A stretch of 40,592 nt of DNA, from the NCBI GenBank assembly GCA_022827685.1, contig JAJEIH010000077.1, forward strand, positions 1 to 40,592, read 5' to 3'. Of the stretch, positions 1 to 9,099 are shown piece by piece. Below the pieces are notes generated by a model. The model did no database searches and had not been told where the DNA came from. It saw only the letters and a program-made list of their open reading frames with translations. The stretch comes from Alphaproteobacteria bacterium (GTDB taxonomy: Bacteria > Pseudomonadota > Alphaproteobacteria > Bin95). How positions within the stretch are numbered: position 1 is the first letter of the stretch; each line of letters starts with the position of its first letter. The position numbers and the translations under genes were made by a program.

Positions 1-142
1 GTATCCTGCGCGCGCGCCTGCGCCGGCGGGGGCGGGCGTATCGCGGCGGCGCGGCTCGCGCGCCTGATTGCGCGCGCGAGACGCAGGACACACCTCGCCT
101 GTCGGCTGAATCGGGGTCGTTCCGCACCGGGCCGGCGCGGGC

Positions 143-172
143 GGGAAGCGGTCCGCGCGGACTTCGCCTCCC
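143..172 (-). repeat. Imperfect inverted repeat (hairpin)
   Basis: The arms pair over about 15 bp with a two-base bulge around a TCCGCG/CGCGGA core. There is no following T-run, so it does not look like an intrinsic terminator. On the minus strand it would sit at the 5' end of a transcript from the possible promoter at 181-208, as a leader hairpin. The function is unknown. Confidence 0.4.
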
Positions 173-180
173 TCGCACCC

Positions 181-208
181 ATCATACCACTGTTTCTGAG
201 AATGCAAG
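181..208 (-). promoter_or_regulatory. Possible sigma-70 promoter pointing out of the window
   Basis: On the minus strand a TATGAT -10 box (186-181) follows CTTGCA (208-203) by 16 bp, inside an AT-rich pocket of otherwise very GC-rich DNA. The -10 matches the consensus at five of six positions; the -35 is weak. The transcript would run leftwards off the window edge. No gene start is recognised downstream, so this is only a candidate. Confidence 0.25.
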
Positions 209-345
209 CCCCAAACAGAGAAATATTACCTGAATTTCTGGAATAATTCGCTATCTACACCGGCTGGACCAAAGCTTCCTGGTCCGGGGGCCTGCGGCAT
301 GCATATATCTTCAGCGTTGGCTTCGCACCGCAATGGCCCCCATCT

Positions 346-375
346 GTTACCCCGGCCCCCGAGCCGGGGTCCAGC
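346..375 (+). repeat. REP-like palindromic unit, copy 1
   Basis: An 8-bp perfect stem, ACCCCGGC (349-356) with GCCGGGGT (363-370), closes a 6-base loop and is followed by CCAGC. The reverse complement of the unit at 445-474 has nearly the same sequence, so the two form a head-to-head pair, the arrangement of bacterial interspersed palindromic elements. Short GC-rich intergenic palindromes of this look are common in alphaproteobacterial genomes. Confidence 0.6.
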
Positions 376-444
376 TTCGGGTCTTGCGGCATGTTCAGCA
401 TTTGAGCTTGTCCTCCACCGGCGGCGACGGCATCGGGAGCCATG

Positions 445-474
445 GATGGACCCCGGCTCGGAGGCCGGGGTGAC
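445..474 (-). repeat. REP-like palindromic unit, copy 2 (inverted)
   Basis: The stem is ACCCCGGC (450-457) with GCCGGGGT (464-471) around a 6-base loop. Read on the minus strand it starts GTCACCCCGGCC and ends GGGGTCCATCC, nearly identical to the unit at 346-375 but in opposite orientation, about 70 bp away. The pair lies in the 3' flank of nrdJ. Confidence 0.6.
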
Positions 475-532
475 AAAAACGGGTGTGGGGACAAGGCGAA
501 ACGGGATGTGTGAATCCGGTAGGGTTCGAGAG

Positions 533-565
533 TCGGGGTGACGCCCGCCTTCGCGGGGGCAGGCG
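533..565 (-). repeat. REP-like palindromic unit, second sequence type
   Basis: The stem CCCGC (544-548) pairs with GCGGG (553-557) around CTTC, flanked by GGGGTGAC. The flank is shared with the unit at 445-474, but the hairpin core (CCCGCGAAGGCGGG type on the minus strand) differs. Cores of this type recur as intergenic repeats in many alphaproteobacteria; copy number in this genome is not visible here. Confidence 0.45.
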
Positions 566-692
566 CAGCGCCGGGTCGAAATTGGCTGGAGCCATGCGGT
601 ACGGAGGCCCCGGACCGCTGCTGATGCGCCGTCCGAGGCGACGGTCGAGGTTCTGCGGACGGGGCCGTTTCAACCCGAACGGGTCGTACCCC

Positions 693-3600
693 TCAGCTGC
701 ACCCGTCCGTCTGGCCGCAGGTCATGCATTTCATGCAGGTGCCGTTGCGGACCATGGTGAAATTGCCGCAGCTGCCGCAGGCGTCGCCCTCATAGCCCAT
801 CATCCGGGCCCGGCGGATCGCCGTGGCGCTGCCGCCGGAGGCCGAAACCCGGACCGGCTCGGCGACCGCGTCTTCCCCGGCCTCGCCGTCCTGCGTTCTG
901 AGCGCCGTTTCGGCCGGCCGTCCGGGCGAAATGACATAGAGGTTGTCGCGCACGAAGCCGCGGCTGGCCGCCGTCGGGATCGGCTGGCCCATTTCGCGGT
1001 CCGCCAGCGCCGCCTCGTTCTCGCCGCCGCCCAGGCTGTCGGGCCGGACATCGTCCGGCATGACGTGGCTGAGGTCGCCGCGCCCCAGATAGGAGATCGC
1101 AAGCTCGCGGAAGAGATAGTCCAGGATCGAGGTGGACATCTTGATCGCGTCATTGCCCTCCACCAGGCCCGAAGGCTCGAAGCGCGTGAAGGTGAAGGCC
1201 TCGACATATTCCTCCAGCGGCACGCCGTATTGCAGGCCGATGGAGATGCCGATGGCGAAATTGTTCATCAGGCTGCGGAAGGCCGCGCCCTCCTTGTGCA
1301 TGTCGATGAAGATCTCGCCGAGCTTGCCGTCATCATATTCGCCGGTGCGCAGATAGACCTTGTGGTTCCCGACCGTGGCCTTCTGCGTGTAGCCCTTGCG
1401 GCGGTCCGGCAGGCGCTTGCGCTCGATCAGGCGGCGCTCGACGATCCGCTCCGCGAGCACGGGCGCGCGCGCCGCCGCCGGCAGCTCGGCGATCTCCTCG
1501 GCGAGGTCTTCGCCGAGCGCCGTCGCCGCGAGCGGCTGCGAGAGCTTGGACCCGTCGCGGTAGAGCGCGTTCGCCTTGAGGCCGAGGCTCCAGGAGAGCC
1601 GGTAGGCCTCGATGCAGTCCTGCACGGTTGCGCCGTTCGCCATGTTCACGGTCTTGGAGATCGCGCCCGAGATGAAAGGCTGCACCGCGCCCAGCATCCG
1701 GATATGGCTCTCGGTCGAGAGGTGGCGGATGCCGTTCCGGCCGCAGGGATTGGCGCAGTCGAACACCGCCAGATGCTCTTCGCTGAGCTCCGGCGCGCCC
1801 TCGACGGTCATCGCGCCGCCGCAATGGAGGTTGGCGGCCTCGATCTCCTCCTTCGAGAAGCCGAGCGCGTCCAGCAGGTCGCCGCTCTCCAGCTGCTCGT
1901 CCGTCAGGCCCAGCGCCTCGCGGCAGGCCTCCTCGCCGAGCGTCCACCGGTTGAAGACGAAGCGGATGTCGAAGGCGCCCGGCAGGGCGGCCTCGAGCGC
2001 ATCGATCATCTCCGGCGTAAAGCCCTTCGCGGCCAGCGCGTCATGGCCGATAGCGGGCGCGCCCTTGAGCGTGCCGCGGCCGACGGCGTAGCGCTCGATG
2101 GCCTCGATCCGCGCGGAGTCGTAGCCGAGCGCGGCGAGCGCCGCCGGCACCAGGCTGTTGATGATCTTGAAATAGCCGCCGCCCGCGAGCTTCTTGAACT
2201 TCACCAGCGCGAAATCCGGCTCGATGCCGGTGGTGTCGCAGTCCATCACCAGGCCGATCGTGCCGGTGGGCGCGATGACCGTGGCCTGGGCATTGCGGTA
2301 GCCGTGCCTTTCGCCGGAGGCGAGCGCATCGTCCCAGGCGGCGCCGGCGGCCGCGGCGAGGCCGTCGAAGGGACACGCCCCGGAATCGAGCGGCTGCGGC
2401 TGCGTGTTCAGCCCCTCATAGCCCTCCGTGCCGCCATGCGCCGCGCGGCGGTGGTTGCGGATGACCCGCAGCATGGATTCGGCATTGGCGGCGTAGCCCG
2501 CGAACGGGCCGAGCTCGCCCGCAATCTCCGCCGATGTGGCGTAGGCCGTGCCGGTCATCAGCGCGGTAATGGCGCCGGCCGCCGCGCGGCCCTCGCCGCT
2601 GTCATACGCGATGCCCGACGCCATCAGCAGCCCGCCGACATTGGCGAAGCCGAGGCCCAGCGGACGGTAGCGGTAGGAGCGGTCGGCAATGCGCCGCGAG
2701 GGGAACTGCGCCATCGACTCCGAGATTTCGAGCGCGACCGTCCACAGCCGGACGGTGTGCCGGAAGCCCTCGATGTCGAATTCGCCGTCCTCCTGCCGGA
2801 ACGCCATCAGGTTGATCGACGCCAGGTTGCAGGCCGTGTCGTCCAGGAACATGTATTCCGAGCAAGGATTCGAGGCGTCGATCCGCCCTTCGGCCGGGCA
2901 GGTGTGCCAGTCGTTGACGGTCGTGTCGAACTGGACGCCGGGGTCCGCCGAGGCCCAGGCGGCATGGGCCACCTTGTCCATGAGGTCCCGCGCGGAAACG
3001 GTCTTCGCGACCGCGCCGTCCGTGCGCCGCGTGAGCGCCCAGTCGCCGCCGGTCTCGACGGTCCGGAGGAACTCGTCCGTCAGCCGCACGGAGTTGTTGG
3101 AATTCTGGCCGGCGACGGTCCGGTAGGCCTCGCTGTCCCAGTCGGTGTCGTAGATGCGGAAGTCGATGGCCGTGAAGCCCTGGCGGGCGAACTGGATCAC
3201 CCGCTGGATGTAGCTCTCCGGGATCGCGGCTTCGCGCGCGCCCGCCACCGCCTTGCGCAGCGCCCGGTTGCGCTTCGGGTCGAAGCGGTCCGCCTCGTCG
3301 ATCCCGCCCGCGCCGGGTCCGCCGGGGGCGCAGGCGGCGATCACGCGGCCCAGATGCTTCTCGCAGGCCTTCGAGCCGGCCACCAGCGCGGCGACCTTCT
3401 GCTCTTCCACGACCTTCCAGTCGATATAGTCCTCGATATCGGGGTGGTCGATGTCGAGCGTGACCATCTTGGCGGCCCGCCTCGTGGTGCCGCCGGACTT
3501 GATGGCGCCGGCCGCGCGGTCGCCGATCTTGAGGAAGCTCATCAGCCCGGAGGAGCGCCCGCCGCCGGAAAGCGGCTCGCCTTCGCCGCGCAGCTTCGAG

Positions 3601-4280
3601 AAATTGGTGCCGGTGCCGGAGCCGTATTTGAACAGCCGCGCCTCGCGCTGCCAGAGGTCCATGATGCCGCCTTCGTTCACCAGGTCGTCGGAGACGGACT
3701 GGATAAAGCAGGCATGGGGCTGCGGGCGCTCATAGGCGGACTCGGACGCGCGGCATTCGCCCGTGGCGGGATCGACGAAGTGATGGCCCTGCGCCGGACC
3801 GTCTATGCCATAGGCCCAGTGGAGGCCCGTGTTGAACCATTGCGGCGAGTTCGGCACCGCCATCTGCCGGGCGAGCATGGCGCGCATTTCGTCGTAATAG
3901 GCGCGCGCGTCCTCCTCGCCGGAGAAATAGCCGCCCTTCCAGCCCCAGTAGGTCCAGGCGCCGGCAAGGCGGTGGAAGACCTGGCGGGCGTCGCGCTCCC
4001 CGCCGAGCTCCGCATCCGCGGCCGGCCGGCGGCGGCGGAGCCACTCCGGCACGCCGTCCTCGGCGACGGGCTCGGTCCGGTCCGGGACCCCGGCCTTGCG
4101 GAAATATTTCTGCGCCAGCACATCGACGGCCACCTGCGACCACTCCTGCGGCGCCATGATGTCGTCGGCAATGAAAACGGGCGTGCCGTCGGGGTTACGG
4201 ATTTCGCTGTTTCTGCGAACGAACGCAACGCCGTCATAGGCCGAGGCGCATCCGCCGGTGTGGTGACGCTGGAAACGCAA
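693..4280 (-). CDS. nrdJ: Vitamin B12-dependent ribonucleotide reductase (class II)
   Basis: Adenosylcobalamin-dependent reductase that makes deoxyribonucleotides from ribonucleotides, independent of oxygen. About 1195 residues, the usual length of the long alphaproteobacterial NrdJ. The barrel carries the NPCSEYMF motif (active-site Asn, Cys and Glu) followed by [10 protein letters not shown], and the downstream [13 protein letters not shown] typical of the family. The C-terminus is a cysteine-rich tail ([16 protein letters not shown]), expected for redox relay or zinc binding. The frame stays open to 4499, but homologues begin close to RFQRHHTGG, and a TTG at 4280 sits 7 bases behind GGGGAG. 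I therefore choose the TTG; the longer reading would also overlap the divergent gene at 4489. No NrdR box or cobalamin riboswitch was recognised upstream. Confidence 0.93.
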   Translation of the reverse strand: MRFQRHHTGGCASAYDGVAFVRRNSEIRNPDGTPVFIADDIMAPQEWSQVAVDVLAQKYFRKAGVPDRTEPVAEDGVPEWLRRRRPAADAELGGERDARQVFHRLAGAWTYWGWKGGYFSGEEDARAYYDEMRAMLARQMAVPNSPQWFNTGLHWAYGIDGPAQGHHFVDPATGECRASESAYERPQPHACFIQSVSDDLVNEGGIMDLWQREARLFKYGSGTGTNFSKLRGEGEPLSGGGRSSGLMSFLKIGDRAAGAIKSGGTTRRAAKMVTLDIDHPDIEDYIDWKVVEEQKVAALVAGSKACEKHLGRVIAACAPGGPGAGGIDEADRFDPKRNRALRKAVAGAREAAIPESYIQRVIQFARQGFTAIDFRIYDTDWDSEAYRTVAGQNSNNSVRLTDEFLRTVETGGDWALTRRTDGAVAKTVSARDLMDKVAHAAWASADPGVQFDTTVNDWHTCPAEGRIDASNPCSEYMFLDDTACNLASINLMAFRQEDGEFDIEGFRHTVRLWTVALEISESMAQFPSRRIADRSYRYRPLGLGFANVGGLLMASGIAYDSGEGRAAAGAITALMTGTAYATSAEIAGELGPFAGYAANAESMLRVIRNHRRAAHGGTEGYEGLNTQPQPLDSGACPFDGLAAAAGAAWDDALASGERHGYRNAQATVIAPTGTIGLVMDCDTTGIEPDFALVKFKKLAGGGYFKIINSLVPAALAALGYDSARIEAIERYAVGRGTLKGAPAIGHDALAAKGFTPEMIDALEAALPGAFDIRFVFNRWTLGEEACREALGLTDEQLESGDLLDALGFSKEEIEAANLHCGGAMTVEGAPELSEEHLAVFDCANPCGRNGIRHLSTESHIRMLGAVQPFISGAISKTVNMANGATVQDCIEAYRLSWSLGLKANALYRDGSKLSQPLAATALGEDLAEEIAELPAAARAPVLAERIVERRLIERKRLPDRRKGYTQKATVGNHKVYLRTGEYDDGKLGEIFIDMHKEGAAFRSLMNNFAIGISIGLQYGVPLEEYVEAFTFTRFEPSGLVEGNDAIKMSTSILDYLFRELAISYLGRGDLSHVMPDDVRPDSLGGGENEAALADREMGQPIPTAASRGFVRDNLYVISPGRPAETALRTQDGEAGEDAVAEPVRVSASGGSATAIRRARMMGYEGDACGSCGNFTMVRNGTCMKCMTCGQTDGCS

Positions 4281-4359
4281 CGCGACGCTCCCCTCGAATC
4301 GGTTAAGCCGCAAACAGACGACCAGCCTAACCGAAAACCGCAAGATTTTGTAGTCAAAC

Positions 4360-4387
4360 TTGAGAAAAACACTATTGGCGGTATCGT
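4360..4387 (+). promoter_or_regulatory. Possible promoter of the NDUFA12-mlaD operon
   Basis: TTGAGA (4360-4365) and TATCGT (4382-4387) are separated by 16 bp in the AT-richer gap between divergent nrdJ and the NDUFA12-family gene, about 100 bp before its GTG start. The match to the sigma-70 consensus is moderate. nrdJ must be transcribed from the same gap in the other direction. Confidence 0.3.
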
Positions 4388-4488
4388 TAGTTCGCGGTGC
4401 GCCAATCGAAACGGCTTGTTTTCTCCGGACATTGACCCGGCCGGCCGGGTAGTGCGATAAGGGCCCGAGTTCTGGAGGGACCCGGCCT

Positions 4489-4842
4489 GTGACTTCCATC
4501 GGAACGCGGCTTTACACCTGGATGCAGGGCGAGTTCGTCGGCGAGGACGAGCAGGGCAACCGCTATTACCGCAGCCGCCGGGGCCGCCTGCACGGGCGCG
4601 AGCGGCGCTGGGTCGTCTATGACGGGCGGGTCGAGGCCTCGCGCGTGCCGCCGGAATGGCACGCCTGGCTGCACCGCATGGCCGACGAGCCGCCGGCCGC
4701 CGACCGGCCGCGCTATCCCTGGCAGCGGCCGCACGAGCCGAACCTGACGGGCACGCCGGAGGCCTACCGCCCGCCCGGACACGATTTCGCCGGCGGGCGC
4801 CGGGCGTCGGCGACGGGCGACTACGAGGCCTGGACGCCCTGA
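4489..4842 (+). CDS. NDUFA12-family NADH:ubiquinone oxidoreductase accessory subunit
   Basis: A 117-residue homologue of mitochondrial complex I subunit NDUFA12 (B17.2), a supernumerary subunit that attaches to the peripheral arm of NADH:quinone oxidoreductase and is found in alphaproteobacteria and mitochondria. Family hallmarks are visible: [20 protein letters not shown] near the N-terminus, then RRWVVYDG, and [14 protein letters not shown] near the middle. The start is GTG at 4489, nine bases after GGAGGG. No other complex I gene is in the window. The stop is followed two bases later by the mlaD start, so the two are likely co-transcribed. Confidence 0.9.
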   Translation: MTSIGTRLYTWMQGEFVGEDEQGNRYYRSRRGRLHGRERRWVVYDGRVEASRVPPEWHAWLHRMADEPPAADRPRYPWQRPHEPNLTGTPEAYRPPGHDFAGGRRASATGDYEAWTP

Positions 4843-4844
4843 CG

Positions 4845-5300
4845 ATGCGGCGCAGCCTGCTGGAGACGATAACCGGAGCGGCGGTGCTGCTGGCCGCGGC
4901 GGCCTTCGTGTTCTTCGCCTATTCGACCGCCGATCTCGGCCGCGGCGGCGGCTATGAGGTCACGGCCGAGTTCGACAATCTCGGCGGGCTCGCCGTCGGC
5001 GACGACGTGCGGATGAGCGGCATCAGGATCGGCACCGTCTCCGGCCAGCATCTCGACCTCGACACCTTCGCCGCGCTGGTCACCTTTTCCATCGACCCCT
5101 CCGTCAGGCTGCCGACCGACAGCTCCGTCAAGATCGCGAGCGAAAGCCTGCTCGGCGGCAAGTATGCGCAGGTGACGCCGGGCGCCGAGGACGACACCAT
5201 CCCGCCCGGCGGCAGCTTCCGCTTCGCGCAGTCCTCGGTCAGCATCGAGGACCTGATCGGCCGCTTCATCTTCGGCGGCGCCGATGACGAGAAGGGCTGA
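4845..5300 (+). CDS. mlaD: MlaD-type (MCE domain) phospholipid transport protein
   Basis: 151 residues with one N-terminal membrane helix (about residues 7-25) followed by a single MCE domain (EVTAEFDNLGGLAVGDDVRMSG). In the Mla system MlaD is the inner-membrane-anchored periplasmic ring that passes phospholipids between the inner-membrane MlaFEB transporter and MlaC. The length matches single-MCE MlaD proteins. The ATG at 4845 is chosen because it puts the membrane helix at the N-terminus; upstream in-frame sequence overlaps the NDUFA12 gene. The MlaFEB and MlaC genes are not here. A detached mlaD next to NDUFA12 and DUF2155 genes is a recurrent alphaproteobacterial arrangement. Confidence 0.88.
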   Translation: MRRSLLETITGAAVLLAAAAFVFFAYSTADLGRGGGYEVTAEFDNLGGLAVGDDVRMSGIRIGTVSGQHLDLDTFAALVTFSIDPSVRLPTDSSVKIASESLLGGKYAQVTPGAEDDTIPPGGSFRFAQSSVSIEDLIGRFIFGGADDEKG

Positions 5301-5751
5301 GGCCCGGGGCCGACGGCCGGCCGCCTGCCGCCGCAACATTCTTCCCGCATCATGGCGTTTCGGCGTGTTCGGGGCGCTGCTTCTGCCGCTGCTGGCCGCC
5401 GGGGCTGCGGCGGCCGAAGGGCGCCAGACCTTCACCTATCGCGAGATGGGGGTGGCGGTGCTCCAGGCGCTCGACAAGGTCACCGCGCGGATTTCCACCC
5501 TGACGATTCCGCTGGAGCGGACCAGGCGCTTCGGCACGCTGGAGGTCAGCGTCTGGGCCTGCCGGAAGCGCCCGCCTGAGGAACCGCCGGAAAGCGCGGT
5601 CTTCCTCACCATCGTCGAGCGCAAGCGGGGCGTTCCGCCGGCGCGGCTGTTCCAGGGGTGGATGTTCGCGTCGAGCCCCGCCATGTCGGCGCTGGAGCAC
5701 CCGGTCTATGACATCTGGGCGCTCGACTGCATCGACGCCCCGATGGAGTAG
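5284..5751 (+). CDS. DUF2155 domain-containing exported protein
   Basis: 155 residues: a positively charged N-terminal stretch, a hydrophobic signal segment (about residues 27-44, ending AAGAAAAEG), then a DUF2155 domain with LDKVTARISTL, RFGTLEVSV and the two cysteines in VWACRKRPPEEPPE and WALDCID. The domain is of unknown function, usually next to mlaD in alphaproteobacteria, and predicted to act in the cell envelope. The ATG at 5284 overlaps the end of mlaD by 17 bp; it gives a long n-region of about 25 residues, so a later non-standard start is possible. The downstream hairpin at 5767-5793 separates it from the convergent transporter operon. Confidence 0.85.
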   Translation: MTRRAEARGRRPAACRRNILPASWRFGVFGALLLPLLAAGAAAAEGRQTFTYREMGVAVLQALDKVTARISTLTIPLERTRRFGTLEVSVWACRKRPPEEPPESAVFLTIVERKRGVPPARLFQGWMFASSPAMSALEHPVYDIWALDCIDAPME

Positions 5752-5766
5752 CGCAGCCGAAAGAAA

Positions 5767-5793
5767 GGGCCGCCGCGCCAGGCGCGGCGGCCC
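5767..5793 (-). terminator. Intrinsic terminator of the peptide ABC transporter operon
   Basis: A perfect 13-bp inverted repeat (5767-5779 with 5781-5793) lies between two convergent genes. On the minus strand the hairpin is followed by CTTTCTTTC, a pyrimidine-rich tail, so it best fits the end of the transporter operon. The plus-strand exit lacks a T-run, but such a strong GC hairpin could also slow transcription from the DUF2155 side. Confidence 0.65.
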
Positions 5794-5822
5794 CGGTTAC
5801 CGGCTGGCGCGCAGCCTGACGG

Positions 5823-7367
5823 TCAGGCGAACCACCAACGCTCGATGATGCGCGCCGAGTCGAGCGCCCAGACATTGCCCAGATGCTCGCCATGGGCCAG
5901 CTTCTTGGACTTGGCGTCGATCCAGTTGGCATACATCGGCACGGCCACGCCGCCCTCGTCGCGGGTGATGACCTGCATCTCGTAATAGAGCTCCCGGCGC
6001 TTCGCCTCGTCGACTTCGGTCCGCGCCTCGGCGAGCAGCTTGTTGAAGCGCTCATGCTCCCAGTAGCTGTCGTTCCACGGCTTGCCGGCGGCATAGGCGG
6101 TCGAGAACATGATGTCCTCGGTCGCGCGGCCGGACCAGAAGCAGGCAACGAACGGCTTCTTCATCCACACATTGGACCAGTAGCCGTCCGCCGGCTCCTT
6201 GATGACATTGATGGACACGCCGCCGGCCTTCGCCGATTCCTGGAAGAGCTGCGAGGCGTCCACCGCGCCGGCGAAGGCGGCGTCGGAAGCGGAGAGGTCG
6301 AGCTGCAGGCTGTCCACCCCGGCCTTCTTCAGATGGAATTTGGCCTTGTCGGGGTCGTAAACCCGCTGTTCCAGATCCGCATGGTAGAAGCGGTTGGCGG
6401 GCCCGATCGGGTGGTCATTGCCGACCTTGCCGTGCCCCAGCAGGATCTTGCGGACCAGGTCCTCGCGGTCGAAGAGGTATTTGAGCGCGAGGCGCACATC
6501 GTTGTTGTCGAAGGGCGCCGCCGTCGTGATCATCGGGAAGGTGTAGTGCTGGTTCCCGGTGACCTCCGACACCTCCACGCCGGGATTGCGGTCCAGCAGG
6601 CGCACCGACTTGGCGTCGATGCGGCTGATCGCGTCCACCTCGCCGGTCATCAGCGCGCTGACGCGCGCCGCCGGGTCGGTGATCGAGATCGCCTCGACCT
6701 CGTCGAACCAGGTCTGCTTGTGGGCGTTCGGATTGCGCTCGAGCTGCAGGCGCACGCCCGGATCGAAGCCGAGATTGCGGTAGGCGCCCGTGCCGATGCC
6801 GTCGCGGATGCTCTCGTCCACCATGCCGGCCGGGTGGATCAGGATGTGGTAGTCGGCGAGCAGGTAGGGGAAGTCGGCATTGCCGGCATTGAGGACGAAC
6901 TGCACCTGGTGGTCGTTCATCTTCTTCATCTCGACGATGGGCTCGACCAGCGGCTTGGCCGGCGACTTCGCGCCTTCCGCCACATGCAGTTGCAGCGATT
7001 CGATCACATCGTCGGCGCCGAAGCTCTTGCCGTTGTGGAACTCGACCCCCTTGCGCAGGTTGAACGTCCAGGTCACGAGGTCGGCCGAGGATTCCCAGCT
7101 CTCGGCCAGTTCGCCGACCAGCGAACCGTCGGCGGCAACCTCGGTGATGCAGTCGAACACGGCGCCCTGGGCCGCAACCTGCATGAACACGTCGGAATGG
7201 GTGCGCCCATCCCAGCTGTCGGTGGTGTTGCCGCCCGAAAGGCCGAGCCGCAGGGTGCCGCCCGTTTTCGGACCGGCGGCCGACGCCGCTCCGGGCCCCA
7301 CGCCTGCCGCCAGCGCCGTGGCGGCGGTCGCCTTCAGCAATGTCCGTCTGTCAAGTTTGAGATTCAT
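5823..7367 (-). CDS. Peptide ABC transporter substrate-binding protein (SBP family 5)
   Basis: 514 residues. The N-terminus carries a twin-arginine signal (DRRTLLKATAATALAAG) ending near AASA, so it is probably exported folded by Tat. The mature part is an extracellular solute-binding protein family 5 type (DppA/OppA/NikA fold): FNLRKGVEFHNGKSFGADDV and LDVRLALKYLF-like segments are typical. It would capture peptides or related ligands in the periplasm and deliver them to the permeases encoded upstream. GGGAGGACTCCC just before the ATG provides a good ribosome site. It is the last gene of the operon, 54 bp after the ATPase gene. The exact ligand cannot be read from the sequence. Confidence 0.9.
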   Translation of the reverse strand: MNLKLDRRTLLKATAATALAAGVGPGAASAAGPKTGGTLRLGLSGGNTTDSWDGRTHSDVFMQVAAQGAVFDCITEVAADGSLVGELAESWESSADLVTWTFNLRKGVEFHNGKSFGADDVIESLQLHVAEGAKSPAKPLVEPIVEMKKMNDHQVQFVLNAGNADFPYLLADYHILIHPAGMVDESIRDGIGTGAYRNLGFDPGVRLQLERNPNAHKQTWFDEVEAISITDPAARVSALMTGEVDAISRIDAKSVRLLDRNPGVEVSEVTGNQHYTFPMITTAAPFDNNDVRLALKYLFDREDLVRKILLGHGKVGNDHPIGPANRFYHADLEQRVYDPDKAKFHLKKAGVDSLQLDLSASDAAFAGAVDASQLFQESAKAGGVSINVIKEPADGYWSNVWMKKPFVACFWSGRATEDIMFSTAYAAGKPWNDSYWEHERFNKLLAEARTEVDEAKRRELYYEMQVITRDEGGVAVPMYANWIDAKSKKLAHGEHLGNVWALDSARIIERWWFA

Positions 7368-7421
7368 GGGAGTCCTCCCTCAGATATTTCCGTCGGTCGT
7401 GCAAACCCGTTGCCGGGCATT

Positions 7422-9080
7422 CTAGTCGAGCCTGACGCGCGCCGCCTCCCCGATATTGTCGACGCCGCGCTGCTCCAGCAGCCGATCGAGCCAGTCCGGG
7501 TCCATTTCCGGCACGGAGCTCAGCAGCAGGTCGGTGTAGTCGTGGTGCGGCGGGGTGAACATTTCCGTCTTCGGTCCCGCTTCCACCACATGGCCGTCCT
7601 TCATCACCACCACCTCGTCGGCGATGGCGCGCACCGTGGCCAGGTCGTGGGTGATGAACATGTAGGCGAGGTCGAGCTCGTTCTGGAGCCGGTCCAGCAG
7701 CTTCAGGATGCCCTCGGCGACAAGCTGGTCGAGCGCGGAGGTCACCTCGTCGCAGATGATGAACTGCGCATCCGCCGCAAGCGCGCGGGCGATGCCGACG
7801 CGCTGCTTCTGCCCGCCCGAAAGCTCCGACGGCAGGCGGTCGATATAGCGGTCCGGCTCCATCTCGATCTGCTCCAGCAGCTCCTCCACCCGCCGGCGCA
7901 GTGCGGCGCCCCGGAGCCCCCGGTAGAACTGCACCGGGCGCCCGATGATGTCCCGTATGCGGAGCTTCGGGTTCAATGCCGTGTCGGCCATCTGGTAGAT
8001 CATCTGGACTTGGCGGAGCTGGTCCTTGCTGCGGTTCCGGTAGCTGGCGGGCAGGGCCTCGCCGTTGAACCGCACCTCCCCGCTGCGCGGCGGCAGCAGG
8101 CCGGTGATGCAGCGCGCGACGGTCGATTTGCCGGAGCCGGACTCGCCCACCACGGCCACGGTGCGCCCCGCATGAATGTCGAAGGACACCTCGTGCAGCA
8201 CATCGGCGGCCGCGCCGTAGCCGGCCGTCACGCCGGATACGGCGATCACGGGCTGCGCGCCCCCGCCGGCCGGCGGCTGCTCCGGCCGCCGGAAGCTCCG
8301 GACCGCCCAGAGCGACTTCGTGTAGTCCTCCTGCGGGTCGGACAGCATGGAGCGCGTGTCGTTCTCCTCCACCTCGTCGCCCTTCAGCAGCACCTTGATC
8401 CGGTCCGCCATCTGCGCCACCACGGCGAGGTCGTGGGTGATGTAGATGGCCGCCGTGCCGAACTGCTCCACGATGTCGCGTATGGCGGCCAGCACCTCGA
8501 TCTGCGTGGTGACGTCGAGCGCCGTGGTCGGCTCGTCGAAGATGATGAGGTCCGGGCGGCAGGACATCGCCATCGCTGTCATGGCGCGCTGCAACTGCCC
8601 GCCGGAGACCTGGTGCGGGTAGCGGAAGCCGATGCTTTCCGGCTCGGGCAACCGGAGCCGGGCGTAGAGCGCCATCGCGTCTTCCTGGCTCTCCTGCTGC
8701 GAGGACACGCCGTGCAGCACCGGCCCTTCGGTGTGCTGGTCGATGAGCCGGTGCGCGGGGTTGAAGCTCGCCGCCGCCGACTGCGCGACATAGGCGATGC
8801 GCCGGCCGAGCAGGCTGCGCCTGGTCTCCTCGGATGCCGCGACCAGGTCGATATCGTCGAACTCGATCGATCCGCCGGCGATGCGGCAGCCGTCGCGCGT
8901 GAAGCCCATGGCGGCGAGGCCGACGGTGGATTTTCCGGCGCCCGATTCGCCGATGAGGCCCAGCACCTCGCCGCGGGCGAGATCGAGGTCGATGCCGTTC
9001 ACGATCGGCAGCCAGTCCTCGCCCGCCAGGCCTTCGATCTTGAGGTCCCGGATCGTTACCAGGGGGCGGCCGGTGCGCAT
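7422..9080 (-). CDS. Fused double ATPase of a peptide ABC transporter (DppD-DppF type)
   Basis: 552 residues holding two complete ATPase domains, equivalent to DppD plus DppF in one chain. Domain 1: Walker A GESGAGKST, signature VSGGQLQR, Walker B LIIFDEPT. Domain 2: Walker A GESGSGKST, signature LSGGQKQRVGIARAL, Walker B FIICDEVTSALD. DEVT instead of DEPT in the second domain is common in this subfamily and not a sign of inactivation. Each half ends with an oligopeptide-transporter C-terminal region. It powers the two permeases encoded just upstream, 19 bp before this start. Uniform domain spacing and absence of stops argue for a genuine fusion. Confidence 0.92.
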   Translation of the reverse strand: MRTGRPLVTIRDLKIEGLAGEDWLPIVNGIDLDLARGEVLGLIGESGAGKSTVGLAAMGFTRDGCRIAGGSIEFDDIDLVAASEETRRSLLGRRIAYVAQSAAASFNPAHRLIDQHTEGPVLHGVSSQQESQEDAMALYARLRLPEPESIGFRYPHQVSGGQLQRAMTAMAMSCRPDLIIFDEPTTALDVTTQIEVLAAIRDIVEQFGTAAIYITHDLAVVAQMADRIKVLLKGDEVEENDTRSMLSDPQEDYTKSLWAVRSFRRPEQPPAGGGAQPVIAVSGVTAGYGAAADVLHEVSFDIHAGRTVAVVGESGSGKSTVARCITGLLPPRSGEVRFNGEALPASYRNRSKDQLRQVQMIYQMADTALNPKLRIRDIIGRPVQFYRGLRGAALRRRVEELLEQIEMEPDRYIDRLPSELSGGQKQRVGIARALAADAQFIICDEVTSALDQLVAEGILKLLDRLQNELDLAYMFITHDLATVRAIADEVVVMKDGHVVEAGPKTEMFTPPHHDYTDLLLSSVPEMDPDWLDRLLEQRGVDNIGEAARVRLD

Positions 9081-9099
9081 CGTCCCAGTCTCCTCGGTT

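Larger units (their letters stand above)
1..692. other. Non-coding left edge with palindromic repeats
   Basis: No convincing gene is seen here. One plus-strand frame is open from base 1 to the stop at 244-246, but its arginine/alanine-rich translation looks like GC-driven noise; the C-terminus of a gene entering from outside cannot be excluded. The stretch 180-260 is much more AT-rich than its surroundings and may hold a promoter. From 346 to 565 there are three short palindromic units (listed separately). The 3' flank of nrdJ has small hairpins, with arms at 673-676/681-684 and 629-633/640-644, but no T-run, so no intrinsic terminator for nrdJ is obvious. Confidence 0.5.

Noticed and set aside
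1-180. Cobalamin riboswitch near the B12-dependent reductase
   Set aside because: The minus strand has some G/C-rich stems, but the conserved B12-box core and its order are absent, and the region lies downstream of nrdJ, not upstream.
483-4460. A 1325-residue plus-strand open frame opposite nrdJ
   Set aside because: A stop-free shadow caused by high GC at third codon positions of nrdJ; the translation is low-complexity Ala/Arg/Gly/His with no family features.
4281-4488. NrdR box upstream of nrdJ
   Set aside because: Only a half-site-like AATAGTGT is present; no second half at the right distance.
7422-9080. DEVT in the second Walker B of the fused ATPase as a sign of a dead domain
   Set aside because: The catalytic acidic residues are intact and the same variant occurs in functional oligopeptide-transporter ATPases.
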